A stretch of DNA of 64,000 nucleotides, taken from assembly GCA_016839055.1 (NCBI GenBank), contig JAEKNX010000018.1, forward strand, positions 1-64,000, in the 5' to 3' direction. Shown in pieces: positions 43,301 to 52,166 of the stretch. The notes beneath the pieces are model-generated. The model was not told the origin of the DNA. It did no database searches and saw only the letters and a program-made list of their open reading frames with translations. Each line of letters opens with the position of its first letter. The stretch's first letter is position 1. Source of the stretch: Spirochaetales bacterium (GTDB taxonomy: Bacteria > Spirochaetota > Spirochaetia > UBA9216). The position numbers were made by a program, and so were the translations under genes.

Positions 43301-44839
43301 TCAAATACCTCCACCTAAATTACTGAGTTTTTTTAATGTATCTTTAAGGTTTTCGTAACCTTCGCTGAAAATCGGAAGCATCCTGTTATAAAGTTCTACA
43401 CGTTCCTCATCCGGTTCTACCGGATCTATCCGGCGGATGATTCTTCGGGTATCCTCGAGTCCCTTATAGAGACCGGTTCCTATTCCCGCAATAAGGGCGG
43501 CCCCGAATGATTTAGAATCACGGGTATGATTATTATTTACAACCCTGATTCCGAGGATATCGGATAATATCTGTTTTTTTACCGGACTTAAGCCCAGGGC
43601 GCCGATAAGGACGAGCTCATCAGCGGTTATCCTGCTGCCAAGTGAATCCCAGATGAGTCTGAGGTTGAAAGCAACACCCTCCACTGCCGCACGGAAAAAG
43701 TCTTCTCTTCTATGTTCCATTTTGATGCCCAGTAAAACTCCCGCTGCATCAGGGTTCCAATGCGGACTGCGCTCTCCGAGAAGATAGGGCAGAAAAAGAA
43801 GGTTATTAGCCCCCGGAGGACTGTTCTTTACAGCAAGATCGATTAGCTCATTAACATGAATCTCCTGCTGCCGGGCCTGCATACTCTCGATGCCCGCGAT
43901 CTGCCTGCTGAGCCAGTCTATTGTCCCGCCCGCGGCCTGCATAGTGCCGCAGTTCGATATTCTGCCTCTGTCAATATGAGCCCAGTTGAAGGTATTCATG
44001 TTTGCGTCATGATAAGGCTTGTCTTTAGTCAGTCCTATCCAGGCAGATGAGCCGAAATAGAGATAGGCGTCATTTTCGGCAACACAACCGGCACCCAGGC
44101 AGGCGCAGATGCCGTCTCCGGCCCCAAGGACTACCGGAGTGCCGGGCAATAGACCAGTTTCGGCGGCAGCTTCGAGGCTGACCTTTCCGGCAATATCGGT
44201 AGAGGCTGCCGTATCCGGCAGTATATCCCGGTTGATTCCGGTTATCGAGAGGATGGTATCCGACCAGTCGAAGCTCGATAGATCAAACATATTTGTTCCC
44301 GATGCATCGGAATAATCGGTAAGAATGTTTCCGGTCAGCTTGTAGACAATGTAATCCTTTGCCTGAATAACCTTGTTAGTCCGGCGGTAGATTTCAGGAC
44401 TGTGGTTTTTAATCCAAAGAAGCTTTGACAGGGTATAGGAAGGGCTTATTCTATGACCTGTTATTTCATAGAACCTCTCCTCATCGATGTCGGAGTGTAC
44501 AGCCTCTGCCTCGATTTCCGCCCTCATGTCGGCCCATATAATTGAGTTGGCAAGAGGCAGTCCGTCCTTGTCTATGCAGAGACAACCCATCATCTGGCCG
44601 CTGAACGAGACCGAGGCTATGGATTTTTCATTTACTCCCATAAGAATTCCCCTGGTTGAGAGACAGACGGCCTTCCACCAGTCATTCGCATCCTGTTCTA
44701 CCCTGTTTCCATGCATGTACTTCGTGGGATAGGCGGTAAAGAATGATTTGATGATATCCCCTGAATCATCATAGAGAACCGCCATATTACCCGTGGTGCC
44801 GAGGTTGTGAGAAAGCAGGTAGTCGGGGAAAACTTCCAT
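43301..44839 (-). CDS. FGGY-family carbohydrate kinase, variant paralogue
   Basis: 512 residues from ATG 44839, which overlaps the upstream stop as TGATG with AGGAG before it. The fold is that of xylulokinase-like FGGY enzymes (SFSGQMMGCLCID, QAKDYIVYKLTGNILTDYSDASGTN, catalytic-base loop VVLGAGDGICACLGAG, LPYLLGERSPHWNPDA). The first phosphate motif reads LSHNLGTTGNM: the usual Asp is Asn12 and the following basic residue is Met. Its tandem partner has AHDLGTSGNK. Activity may be altered, reduced or dependent on the partner. Confidence 0.88.
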   Translation of the reverse strand: MEVFPDYLLSHNLGTTGNMAVLYDDSGDIIKSFFTAYPTKYMHGNRVEQDANDWWKAVCLSTRGILMGVNEKSIASVSFSGQMMGCLCIDKDGLPLANSIIWADMRAEIEAEAVHSDIDEERFYEITGHRISPSYTLSKLLWIKNHSPEIYRRTNKVIQAKDYIVYKLTGNILTDYSDASGTNMFDLSSFDWSDTILSITGINRDILPDTAASTDIAGKVSLEAAAETGLLPGTPVVLGAGDGICACLGAGCVAENDAYLYFGSSAWIGLTKDKPYHDANMNTFNWAHIDRGRISNCGTMQAAGGTIDWLSRQIAGIESMQARQQEIHVNELIDLAVKNSPPGANNLLFLPYLLGERSPHWNPDAAGVLLGIKMEHRREDFFRAAVEGVAFNLRLIWDSLGSRITADELVLIGALGLSPVKKQILSDILGIRVVNNNHTRDSKSFGAALIAGIGTGLYKGLEDTRRIIRRIDPVEPDEERVELYNRMLPIFSEGYENLKDTLKKLSNLGGGI

Positions 44840-46347
44840 CAACTAATCTCCTGTTCCGATTTGATTTTCGAAAACGAACTCTTTAAATTATAATATATGT
44901 CAGTAAAAATTGCCTCATGTTTTGAATAAAAATCTTTCAGGGATTCATCATTCTCTACGGTTGATACAAGGGGATTCATCTTTTCTACCATATCGAAACC
45001 GCTGTATATTCCAGAACCTACCCCGCCGATGAGCGCTGCGCCCATGCTTGTAGCCTCCGACAGCAGTTTAGGTATCTCAACCTTCATTCCGATGACGTCA
45101 GCGAAAATCTGACGCAGAACGCCGCCGTTTGCCCCGCCTCCGATGAACATGATCGAATCAAAGGCTGTCTGCCTTTTCATTATTTTCAGCGATTCATTTA
45201 AGTTCATCGCTATACCCTCAATTACAGCCCTCGCCGCCTCATTGCGTCCGGTGTTCAGATCTAGTCCGATGAAGCAGCCCTTGGCATCAGGGTTCCACCA
45301 TGGCGAGCGTTCTCCGAGCAGGTACGGCAGGAAAAACAGCCCGCCGGCACCGGGAGCTGCCGCTGCCGCATGGTTGTTGAGTTGTTCAAGAGATGTAGAA
45401 TCGGTGTTTCCAAGTAAAAAGCTGCTCAGCCAGTTAAAGCATGCTCCCGCGGTCTGCATGGTTCCACAGGGCTGGTATAGTCCTTCAATAGGGTGTGCCC
45501 AGGTGAAAGTCTTCATATCAGGATCCTCGAGAGGAGTTTTGGATGTAACTGAGACCCAGGAGGAGGAACCCATGTAGCAATAGGCCCTTCCTTCTTTATA
45601 AGAACCGGCGCCTATTGTGGCGCAGCCTCCATCTCCGGCTCCCGCCGCGACTGGAGTACCGGCGGGAATTCCGGTCTCCTTTGATGCGCTCTTTGTGACC
45701 TCGCCTATCATAGTGCTCGAGGCAACTGCATCAGGAAACAGACTGCGTTTTACTCCCGATGCCTCAATAATCTCTTCTGACCAGCTGAGGGTGCTTATAT
45801 CAAAAGCATTAGTACCTGAGGCATCATTGAAGTCAGTGAAAAACTCCCCGGTAAGCCTGAAATTCATATAATCCTTGGCCTGAAGAATTTTATGCGTTAC
45901 TGCGTAAACATCCGGTTCATTTTCTTTTATCCACATCAGTTTTGAAAGGCTGTAGGAGGAGCTGGGCCGGTGTCCGGTAATCTTATAGATCTTCGCAAAA
46001 CCGACACGCCCAATGAGTTCGTCCGCCTGTTTTTCAGAGCGCTGATCACAATAGATTAGAGCATCCCGAAGAGGTCTGCCAATCTTATCTACACAGAGAC
46101 AGGCCATCATCTGGCCGCTGAAAGAAACCGCGGCCAAATCCGAAGGATTTATATTTTCAAGTACTTTTTTTGTGGAGATACATACCGCCCTCCACCAGTC
46201 TGAGGGGTCCTGTTCGGCCCAGTTGGAATTAAATATATTTGTTCCGTATTCTTCGGTAACCGCAGCTGTCATCCTGCCTTCACCATCGAAGAGGGTCGCT
46301 TTGTTTCCGGATGTTCCAAGATCATGTGCAAGTATGTATTTACTCAT
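44839..46347 (-). CDS. FGGY-family carbohydrate kinase (xylulokinase-like)
   Basis: 502 residues. Motifs are intact: LAHDLGTSGNKATLFD (Asp9), SFSGQMMACLCVD, VAAGAGDGGCATIGAG with the catalytic Asp, LPYLLGERSPWWNPDA and IGGGANGGVLRQIFADV. It should phosphorylate a ketose or polyol brought in by the ABC transporter encoded just upstream (15 bp after the permease gene). The exact sugar (xylulose, ribulose, erythritol-type polyol or other) cannot be read. It is a paralogue of the next gene. Confidence 0.9.
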   Translation of the reverse strand: MSKYILAHDLGTSGNKATLFDGEGRMTAAVTEEYGTNIFNSNWAEQDPSDWWRAVCISTKKVLENINPSDLAAVSFSGQMMACLCVDKIGRPLRDALIYCDQRSEKQADELIGRVGFAKIYKITGHRPSSSYSLSKLMWIKENEPDVYAVTHKILQAKDYMNFRLTGEFFTDFNDASGTNAFDISTLSWSEEIIEASGVKRSLFPDAVASSTMIGEVTKSASKETGIPAGTPVAAGAGDGGCATIGAGSYKEGRAYCYMGSSSWVSVTSKTPLEDPDMKTFTWAHPIEGLYQPCGTMQTAGACFNWLSSFLLGNTDSTSLEQLNNHAAAAAPGAGGLFFLPYLLGERSPWWNPDAKGCFIGLDLNTGRNEAARAVIEGIAMNLNESLKIMKRQTAFDSIMFIGGGANGGVLRQIFADVIGMKVEIPKLLSEATSMGAALIGGVGSGIYSGFDMVEKMNPLVSTVENDESLKDFYSKHEAIFTDIYYNLKSSFSKIKSEQEIS

Positions 46348-46361
46348 CCTTCAATTTCCTT

Positions 46362-47315
46362 TTATTTTGATGATGCTTTTCGTCTCTGGTCAATCATGAC
46401 TGACGCGACAATCAGGACACCTACTGATATCTGGAGGATAAACGGATTTATTCCAAGCAGGTTCCCGCCATTTCTGATTATTGCTATCAGAAGAGCACCG
46501 AGTACCGTTCCGACTATAGTCCCCGCGCCGCCGCTGAGTGACGCGCCGCCGACAACGGCCGCCGCTATTGCGTCCAGTTCATAACCGCTTCCGGCTGTAG
46601 GAATACCATTTGACAGTCGAGAGGTCATCAGAATTCCCGCTATAGCGCAGGTGAAACCAGAAGCGCCGTATATGAAATAAGTCAGCATTCGAATGTTGAT
46701 TCCTGACAGTCTGGCTGCTTCAGGATTACTTCCGAAGGCAAAAAGATTACGACCGATTACCGTCTGAGTGGTAATTATATAGGCGACAATAATAACGAGA
46801 AGCCATACAAAAAACAAGGACGGCAAGCCGATAATGGTCTTCTGAGCAAAGTTCGTAAAGCTTTTCGGCAGTCCTGCTATCATCCTCGCATCAGATACCA
46901 GCATTACAATACCACGGGCGGCGGTCATCATACCAAGGGTCGCTATAAAAGGCGGAACCTTTCCATCAAAGACAATTATTCCGTTTACAACACCCAGAAT
47001 GGTACTGATCACTAAAGTAATTAGCAGCGCGAGGCCAATGTTCATTCCGCCGGCCATAAGCATTGATGAGACGATGCTCGCTACTCCGAGAATTGACCCT
47101 ACCGAAAGATCTATTCCACCAGAGATAATTACAAATGTCATTCCAATTGCAACCACACCGATAATAGATGTCTGTCTTACAAGATTTCTAATATTATTAG
47201 CAGTTAGAAATTTCGGCGAAAAGATTGCTAGTATGATTATAAGCGCTATAAGGATAAGAATTAGGTTGCCCTCGGCAAGCTTTCCTTCCTTAATTTTATT
47301 TATCAGCTTTTTCAC
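46362..47315 (-). CDS. Ribose-type sugar ABC transporter permease
   Basis: 317 residues from a GTG with AAGGGG upstream. About 8-10 hydrophobic helices and the RbsC-class landmarks: GMTFVIISGGIDLSVGSILG, IVFDGKVPPFIATLGMMTAARGI, GRNLFAFGSNPEAARLSGIN and DAIAAAVVGGASLSGGAGTIVGT. Forms the membrane channel of the sugar importer with the ATPase encoded 14 bp upstream. Confidence 0.93.
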   Translation of the reverse strand: MKKLINKIKEGKLAEGNLILILIALIIILAIFSPKFLTANNIRNLVRQTSIIGVVAIGMTFVIISGGIDLSVGSILGVASIVSSMLMAGGMNIGLALLITLVISTILGVVNGIIVFDGKVPPFIATLGMMTAARGIVMLVSDARMIAGLPKSFTNFAQKTIIGLPSLFFVWLLVIIVAYIITTQTVIGRNLFAFGSNPEAARLSGINIRMLTYFIYGASGFTCAIAGILMTSRLSNGIPTAGSGYELDAIAAAVVGGASLSGGAGTIVGTVLGALLIAIIRNGGNLLGINPFILQISVGVLIVASVMIDQRRKASSK

Positions 47316-47329
47316 TGGAGTCCCCTTAA

Positions 47330-48823
47330 TTATTTAATACCGGAAGCATGCTTGAGTATCAGTTCTTCCGAAAAATCTTTTTTATCGACTATGGCCATCA
47401 TGTTTCCTTCATAGATAACCGCGATCTTGTCGGCAATACCCATAACTTCGGGCAGATAGGAAGAGATTAGAATTACAGCCTTGCCGCTTGCGGCAAGTTC
47501 TTCCATCAATATGTAAATTTCACGTTTGGCTCCAACATCAATTCCGACCGTCGGTTCATCAAAAATGAAAATACTGCTGTCGTTACAAAGCCATTTTCCA
47601 ATGACAACCTTCTGCTGGTTTCCTCCGGATAGGTTTATCACCAGCTGCCGGCTTGAAGGGGTTTTAATAGCCATCTTATCTATATAGGTGTCAGCCCGTT
47701 TGTTCTCTTCCTTCTTGTCGACAAATGAAAACTTGTTTATATCCCTGTATGAAGAGAGATTGATATTGTGTTTTACCGAAAGTGCGAGGGCCAGGCCCTG
47801 TTCTTTTCTATTTTCAGGCAGAAGTCCGATTCCGTTTTTTATTGCTTCAATTGGTGATTTTGGTATATATTTACGGCCCTTCAGCTCCATTTTCCCGCCG
47901 GAGAGCTTATCAGCTCCGAATATGGTCCGGACTATCTCCGTTCTGCCTGAGCCCACCAGACCGAAGAAGCCGAAGATTTCGCCACTGTGAACATTGAAGG
48001 ATATGTTTTTAAAATGGCCAATTCGGCTGAGATTCTTTACGCTGAGAACTTCATCACCGCATTTTTGATGCCCTATATTATACATTTCTGTAATGTTTCG
48101 ACCGACCATCTTGTTGATCAAGTCATCTTCGCTGGTTTCTTTCACATCGAGAGAATCGACGAACTCACCGTCCTTGAAGATAGTGACCCTATCGCATACA
48201 CGGAATATTTCCTCAAGCCTGTGTGATATATAGATTATAGAAACCCCTCTCTTTTTCAGAGTCGCAATTATGTTAAAGAGAATCTCGACTTCTTCATTTG
48301 TCAGGAGTGCCGTTGGTTCATCAAAGATGATCAGTTTAGCGTTCCGGTGTACCGTCTTGGCAATTGCCACCATTTCCTGCATTGCAGCAGAAAGTTCGCT
48401 TATTTTTTTTTTCGGATCAACTTTGATATTTAAATCATTCAGGGTTTTTTCAGTTTCTTCATAGATATATTTCCAGTTTACAAAACCGTTCTTTTTCCTA
48501 GGTAGACTGCCTATGAAGAAATTCTCACCAATGCTCAGATCCATCGCAAGATTAAGATCCTGGTAGACAGCCGCGAGTCCAAGGCGTCCTGCCTGGATTA
48601 CGTTTTCAATGATAACTTCTTTTCCTTCAAGCTTTATAGAACCACTGTCTTTTTGGTGAACACCCATCAATATTTTAATTATCGTTGATTTACCCGCTCC
48701 GTTTTCTCCTACAAGTCCGTGAACTTCGCCTGAAGTTACAGAAAAGCCCACTCCTTTGAGGGCTTTTACTCCAGGAAAAGATTTTACTATCTGGTTAAGT
48801 TCCAGTAATGCTGAACTGCTCAA
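47330..48823 (-). CDS. Sugar ABC transporter ATPase, duplicated (RbsA/MglA type)
   Basis: 497 residues from a TTG (48823) preceded by AAGGAGG. A longer frame to 48865 would have to start inside the stable stem-loop. There are two ABC domains: the first has Walker A GENGAGKST and Walker B LIIFDEPTA. The second has a degenerate Walker A, GLVGSGRTE, an intact signature LSGGNQQKV and IFIFDEPTVGID. Asymmetric sites of this sort are normal for sugar CUT2 ATPases. It powers the importer. Confidence 0.93.
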   Translation of the reverse strand: MSSSALLELNQIVKSFPGVKALKGVGFSVTSGEVHGLVGENGAGKSTIIKILMGVHQKDSGSIKLEGKEVIIENVIQAGRLGLAAVYQDLNLAMDLSIGENFFIGSLPRKKNGFVNWKYIYEETEKTLNDLNIKVDPKKKISELSAAMQEMVAIAKTVHRNAKLIIFDEPTALLTNEEVEILFNIIATLKKRGVSIIYISHRLEEIFRVCDRVTIFKDGEFVDSLDVKETSEDDLINKMVGRNITEMYNIGHQKCGDEVLSVKNLSRIGHFKNISFNVHSGEIFGFFGLVGSGRTEIVRTIFGADKLSGGKMELKGRKYIPKSPIEAIKNGIGLLPENRKEQGLALALSVKHNINLSSYRDINKFSFVDKKEENKRADTYIDKMAIKTPSSRQLVINLSGGNQQKVVIGKWLCNDSSIFIFDEPTVGIDVGAKREIYILMEELAASGKAVILISSYLPEVMGIADKIAVIYEGNMMAIVDKKDFSEELILKHASGIK

Positions 48824-48841
48824 TTCCGTCCTCCTTAAAGT

Positions 48842-48863
48842 GGCCCGCCCCGAAGGGGCAGGC
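48842..48863 (-). other. UUCG-capped intercistronic stem-loop
   Basis: On the minus-strand RNA GCCUGCCC pairs with GGGCGGGC (one G-U) around a C(UUCG)G tetraloop, 8 nt after the binding-protein stop and just before the ATPase ribosome site. There is no U-tract, so it is more likely a 3'-end stabiliser that keeps binding-protein mRNA abundant than a full terminator. Confidence 0.7.
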
Positions 48864-48870
48864 ATTGCAT

Positions 48871-49887
48871 TTAATATTTCTTCATTGAGAAAGGATCGAG
48901 AACACCCTGTACGTCAGCATCATTAACATTCTTTTTGGTTACTGATACAACTCCAGTATTTACGAATGCAGGAAGTTTCCCGCCTTCGATGATTGTTACT
49001 GCTGAATCAACTCCCTTATAACCCATTCCGTAAGGATCCTGAACCATTATTGCCTTGAGTACGCCTGATTTAATTGCGGAAACTTCTTCAGGGTCTGAAT
49101 CATAACCTGTTAAGATTACTTTATCCTGAATTTTCTGCTCGCCGATTGCACGGGCCGCACCATCTGCTGAATGATTATTGTCAGCAAAGATTCCGATGAG
49201 ATCATCGCCATAGGTAGTAATGAGGTCTTCAGTTGCGCTGAGAGCCTTTACAATATCGTTGTCAATATATCTTGCGTCCAGTACTTCAATTCCGGGAGCA
49301 AGTTCATTAAGTTTTTTCTTGAATCCGTCGTCTCTGTCGGTAAGAACCTGAACACCGGCCATAGCGCTGATGATTCCTACTTTTCCTTTGAGAGCAATTC
49401 CGCCGGCCTTCATAAACTCGACCATCTTTTCAGCCGCCATTGCTCCGCCGACGAGGTTGTCTGTCGCGAGGAAGGTATGTACCTTATCAGTATTAACCTT
49501 GTTATCTACTGTAATAATTGCGATTCCCTTGTCGTAGGCCATCTCAAGAGCTGGAACAGTGGCGTCTGAACTTGTAGAAGCCATTACAATTCCGTCCGGA
49601 TTTGTTGAAATAACATCTTCAAGGATAGCTACCTGCTGTGCGATGTCCGCTTCTGACGGTGGACCATAGGTTGTGATCTTTACGAGATCTGGATGTTCAA
49701 ATTCGTAGTTTTTTGCACCTACGAGAAGATACTGCCAGAAGTCAGAGTCGGTTGCCTTGATAATTACAGCAATCTGATAAGGTTTTTCGCCCGCGGGACC
49801 TGATGCTTCCTGCTGTCCGCCAGCGAAAAGCATTAGAGTCATGCATAACATAACCACAACCAATCCGAGTTTTTTAATAAAAGTCAT
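48871..49887 (-). CDS. Sugar ABC transporter periplasmic binding protein
   Basis: 338 residues with GGAGG at the start. The signal MTFIKKLGLVVVMLCMTLMLFAGGQQEAS is the spirochaete type without a lipobox Cys. The mature part is a periplasmic binding protein fold of the ribose family (IAVIIKATDSDFWQYLLVGAKNY, DGIVMASTSSDATVPALEMAYDKGIAIITVDNKV, LIGIFADNNHSADGAARAIGE, MVQDPYGMGYKGVD). It is the first gene of the operon, behind a sigma-54 promoter. Confidence 0.93.
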   Translation of the reverse strand: MTFIKKLGLVVVMLCMTLMLFAGGQQEASGPAGEKPYQIAVIIKATDSDFWQYLLVGAKNYEFEHPDLVKITTYGPPSEADIAQQVAILEDVISTNPDGIVMASTSSDATVPALEMAYDKGIAIITVDNKVNTDKVHTFLATDNLVGGAMAAEKMVEFMKAGGIALKGKVGIISAMAGVQVLTDRDDGFKKKLNELAPGIEVLDARYIDNDIVKALSATEDLITTYGDDLIGIFADNNHSADGAARAIGEQKIQDKVILTGYDSDPEEVSAIKSGVLKAIMVQDPYGMGYKGVDSAVTIIEGGKLPAFVNTGVVSVTKKNVNDADVQGVLDPFSMKKY

Positions 49888-49937
49888 TTGCTTTTTCCTC
49901 CTGATTTTTTACTTCATAATGAAGCAATAACTTCTAT

Positions 49938-49954
49938 TGCAAAATCCATGCCAA
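49938..49954 (-). promoter_or_regulatory. Sigma-54 promoter of the sugar operon
   Basis: TTGGCATGGATTTTGCA matches the -24/-12 consensus YTGGCACGNNNNTTGCW at every fixed position but one (T for C), with GG and GC in correct spacing. Transcription would start near 49927, about 40 nt before the binding-protein ATG. Confidence 0.8.
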
Positions 49955-50025
49955 ATGTTAAATGTGAGTTAAATCGCCATTAAACACTTATCAGACACCC
50001 CTTTCTAAGCTTATTCGGCCGCAGC

Positions 50026-50065
50026 CATGTAGCGAAATGCTACATGTTGCGCTACATGTAGTGCT
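50026..50065. promoter_or_regulatory. Palindromic upstream activator sites
   Basis: CATGTAGC-GAAAT-GCTACATG (50026-50046) is a perfect inverted repeat. A second unit, GCGCTACATGTAGTGCT (50049-50065), repeats GCTACATG 12 bp further on and contains the palindrome CTACATGTAG. They lie about 75-125 bp upstream of the sigma-54 promoter, the usual distance for enhancer-binding activators, and reach into the last codons of the activator gene. Confidence 0.65.
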
Positions 50066-52031
50066 ATCTGAAGTCATCAATACCTATTTCATACTTCTTT
50101 ATTTTGTTATACAGCGTACTCCTGGCAACCCCCATGGCGGCCGAGGCTGCCCTGAGATTCCCACGGTGTTCTCTCAGAAGTGTCTTGATATAGGCCATTT
50201 CAACCTCATTAAGGTTACGGCCGACCTCCCTAGTAGAACTATCAGGGGTTTCCATGCAGGCAAAATTGTCTGATGCATCGAAGTCTTTAATTGAATCAGG
50301 CAGATCTGATGGGAGAATCCTGCTGCCCTCGCTGATTGCGACCGCCCTCTCTATAGCGTTTTCAAGTTCCCTGATATTACCGGGCCAGCTGTAGTCCTTC
50401 AGCATATCAAGGGTGAGTGAGTCGAAGCCGTTGACCTCGCTCACCATTTCCCGGACAAATCTGGCAAGGAAGTACTCGGCCAAGGTTTCAATATCATTTT
50501 TCCTTTCTCTCAGCGGCGGCAGCTTAATCTGAAGAACATTGAGGCGGTAATAAAGATCATGCCTGAAATTCTTTCTGCCTATTTCCCATTCAAGGTTCTT
50601 GTTCGTTGCAGTAATTATGCGCACATCGACGGTATTCGGGTGCATGGCGCCTATCCTGAGGACTCTGCCGGTCTGAAGGATCCGCAGGAGGTTTGTCTGA
50701 GCATCGAGCGGCATCTCCCCTATTTCATCAAGAAAAAGGGTTCCGCTGTCCGCGAGCTCAAACTTGCCCGGATTACCATTCTTGTTAGCCCCTGTGAAGG
50801 CTCCGCCGACATATCCGAAGAGTTCCGATTGAATTAGTTCACGTGACAGGGCTCCACAGTTTATTGCCACGAAGGGTTTGTTCTTCCGGCTGCTTCCGTT
50901 GTGTATTGCCTGAGCTATGAGCTCCTTTCCCGTTCCGCTCTCCCCTGTTATCAGTACGTTTGTATTGTTTTTAGTAGCAAGCTGGGCTATCTTGAGGGTC
51001 TCCAGCAGCTTGTCGGACGTTCCAATTATGTCATCAAAGCTGTAAATTGCCGTCGAGCCTCCGGCAATGTTCGCGAATTTTCTTATCGATTCGGGTTCCC
51101 TTATCCGAATAACCATGGCTTCAACTTCTCCGGTATTTTCGATAAATGCTGTCGAAAATCCAATATATGAATGTTTTCGCCCAATTTTAACCGCAATTTC
51201 AAAGTTATCCAGCTCAATTCGGCTGTGAAGAAGCCTCTCAAAATCATAGCTGCAGTCAAATAGTTCATCAAGACTGCGTCCGACCCAGTCCCCGCGGGTA
51301 TTGAGAATCTGGAGGGTCTTGTTATTATACTGGGAAATCCTGCCGTCATTTCCTATGACTATGATGCCGGTGTCCAGAAGTTCAATTATCGCCTCCTGGG
51401 TCGATGAGAGCTTCTTCTTCTCTTTCAGTATTAAGTTAAGTTCCATCTCGCGTTCTATGGCATTTGCAGTCGCTACTACCAGACCGAGTGAGTGTTCATG
51501 GCCCTTATCCACCGGGCAGGACAGGTTGAGACATCCGGTTATAAGTCTTTGTCTCAATATTGGTGTAGAATTGCAGTACCAGTCATGGTTATCGCGAAGC
51601 CAGTGTTCATGAGCCACAAGCTGCAGCGGTATTCCTGCTGAAAGGGCAGTTCCTATACCGCTGGTCCCTATTGTAGATTCATGATGAATAGTTCCTGGAG
51701 ACGGAAAATTCCGCATCTGGAGCGTCTCGGTATCAGCAAAACTATCGAGTATGATCCCGTCTTCATCAGTTATCGCAATTACAGAGCCGGTGTTCTTTAT
51801 TATCTTGTAAAGCTTATGAAGATGAGGCATGGCGGCGGCAAGCAGTTCGGTCTTATTTTGTTTTCGTCGGATTAGATCTTCGCTGCCTATAGATACGGTT
51901 CCCGAATAATAGGGATCGATACCCCACTGCCTGCATCTCTTCCATGATTCCATAACAAGCGGACGAATGAGAGATTCATCAATATCTTTACCGTCAACAG
52001 CATAATCTTCCCAGAGCCTAAGAATATCCAT
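50064..52031 (-). CDS. Sigma-54-dependent activator, AcoR-like (GAF-PAS-AAA+-Fis)
   Basis: 655 residues. A GAF-type sensor (about 50-195; HHESTIGTSGIGTALSAGIP as in AcoR proteins) is followed by a PAS segment (about 205-310; LLDTGIIVIGNDGRISQYNN). The AAA+ domain (about 335-565) has Walker A GESGTGKE, the sigma-54 contact loop GAFTGA and Walker B GTLFLDEIGE. A Fis-type helix-turn-helix ends the protein (NLRAASAAMGVARSTLYNKIKKY). It should activate the sugar operon from the sites just past its own stop codon. The likely inducer is the sugar or a metabolite bound by GAF. Confidence 0.93.
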   Translation of the reverse strand: MDILRLWEDYAVDGKDIDESLIRPLVMESWKRCRQWGIDPYYSGTVSIGSEDLIRRKQNKTELLAAAMPHLHKLYKIIKNTGSVIAITDEDGIILDSFADTETLQMRNFPSPGTIHHESTIGTSGIGTALSAGIPLQLVAHEHWLRDNHDWYCNSTPILRQRLITGCLNLSCPVDKGHEHSLGLVVATANAIEREMELNLILKEKKKLSSTQEAIIELLDTGIIVIGNDGRISQYNNKTLQILNTRGDWVGRSLDELFDCSYDFERLLHSRIELDNFEIAVKIGRKHSYIGFSTAFIENTGEVEAMVIRIREPESIRKFANIAGGSTAIYSFDDIIGTSDKLLETLKIAQLATKNNTNVLITGESGTGKELIAQAIHNGSSRKNKPFVAINCGALSRELIQSELFGYVGGAFTGANKNGNPGKFELADSGTLFLDEIGEMPLDAQTNLLRILQTGRVLRIGAMHPNTVDVRIITATNKNLEWEIGRKNFRHDLYYRLNVLQIKLPPLRERKNDIETLAEYFLARFVREMVSEVNGFDSLTLDMLKDYSWPGNIRELENAIERAVAISEGSRILPSDLPDSIKDFDASDNFACMETPDSSTREVGRNLNEVEMAYIKTLLREHRGNLRAASAAMGVARSTLYNKIKKYEIGIDDFR

Positions 52032-52119
52032 ATAACATTCTATGTCTTATATTGAAACATTGACAAGAGTATGTTCAGTAAAAAAAAAGCATAATCTTGA
52101 AATCAGGCCTTCAGCCTGC

Positions 52120-52148
52120 TTGACAAAGGCTATTCATGGGAATACGAC
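52120..52148 (+). promoter_or_regulatory. Candidate promoter for deoC
   Basis: TTGACA (52120-52125), 17 bp, weak TACGAC (52143-52148), then GAGGAG before ATG 52167; the start to -10 distance is short. An inverted repeat CAGGC-N5-GCCTG (52104-52118) lies just upstream. Another TTGACA at about 52060 lacks a matching -10. Confidence 0.4.
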
Positions 52149-52166
52149 TTTTACGAGGAGAAATGT

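Noticed and set aside
45143-45577. 144-residue plus-strand ORF opposite the FGGY kinase gene
   Set aside because: Shadow frame; the minus strand carries the full kinase motifs and operon coupling.
48824-48865. Upstream start (48865) for the sugar ABC ATPase
   Set aside because: It would begin inside the UUCG stem-loop; the TTG at 48823 follows AAGGAGG directly.
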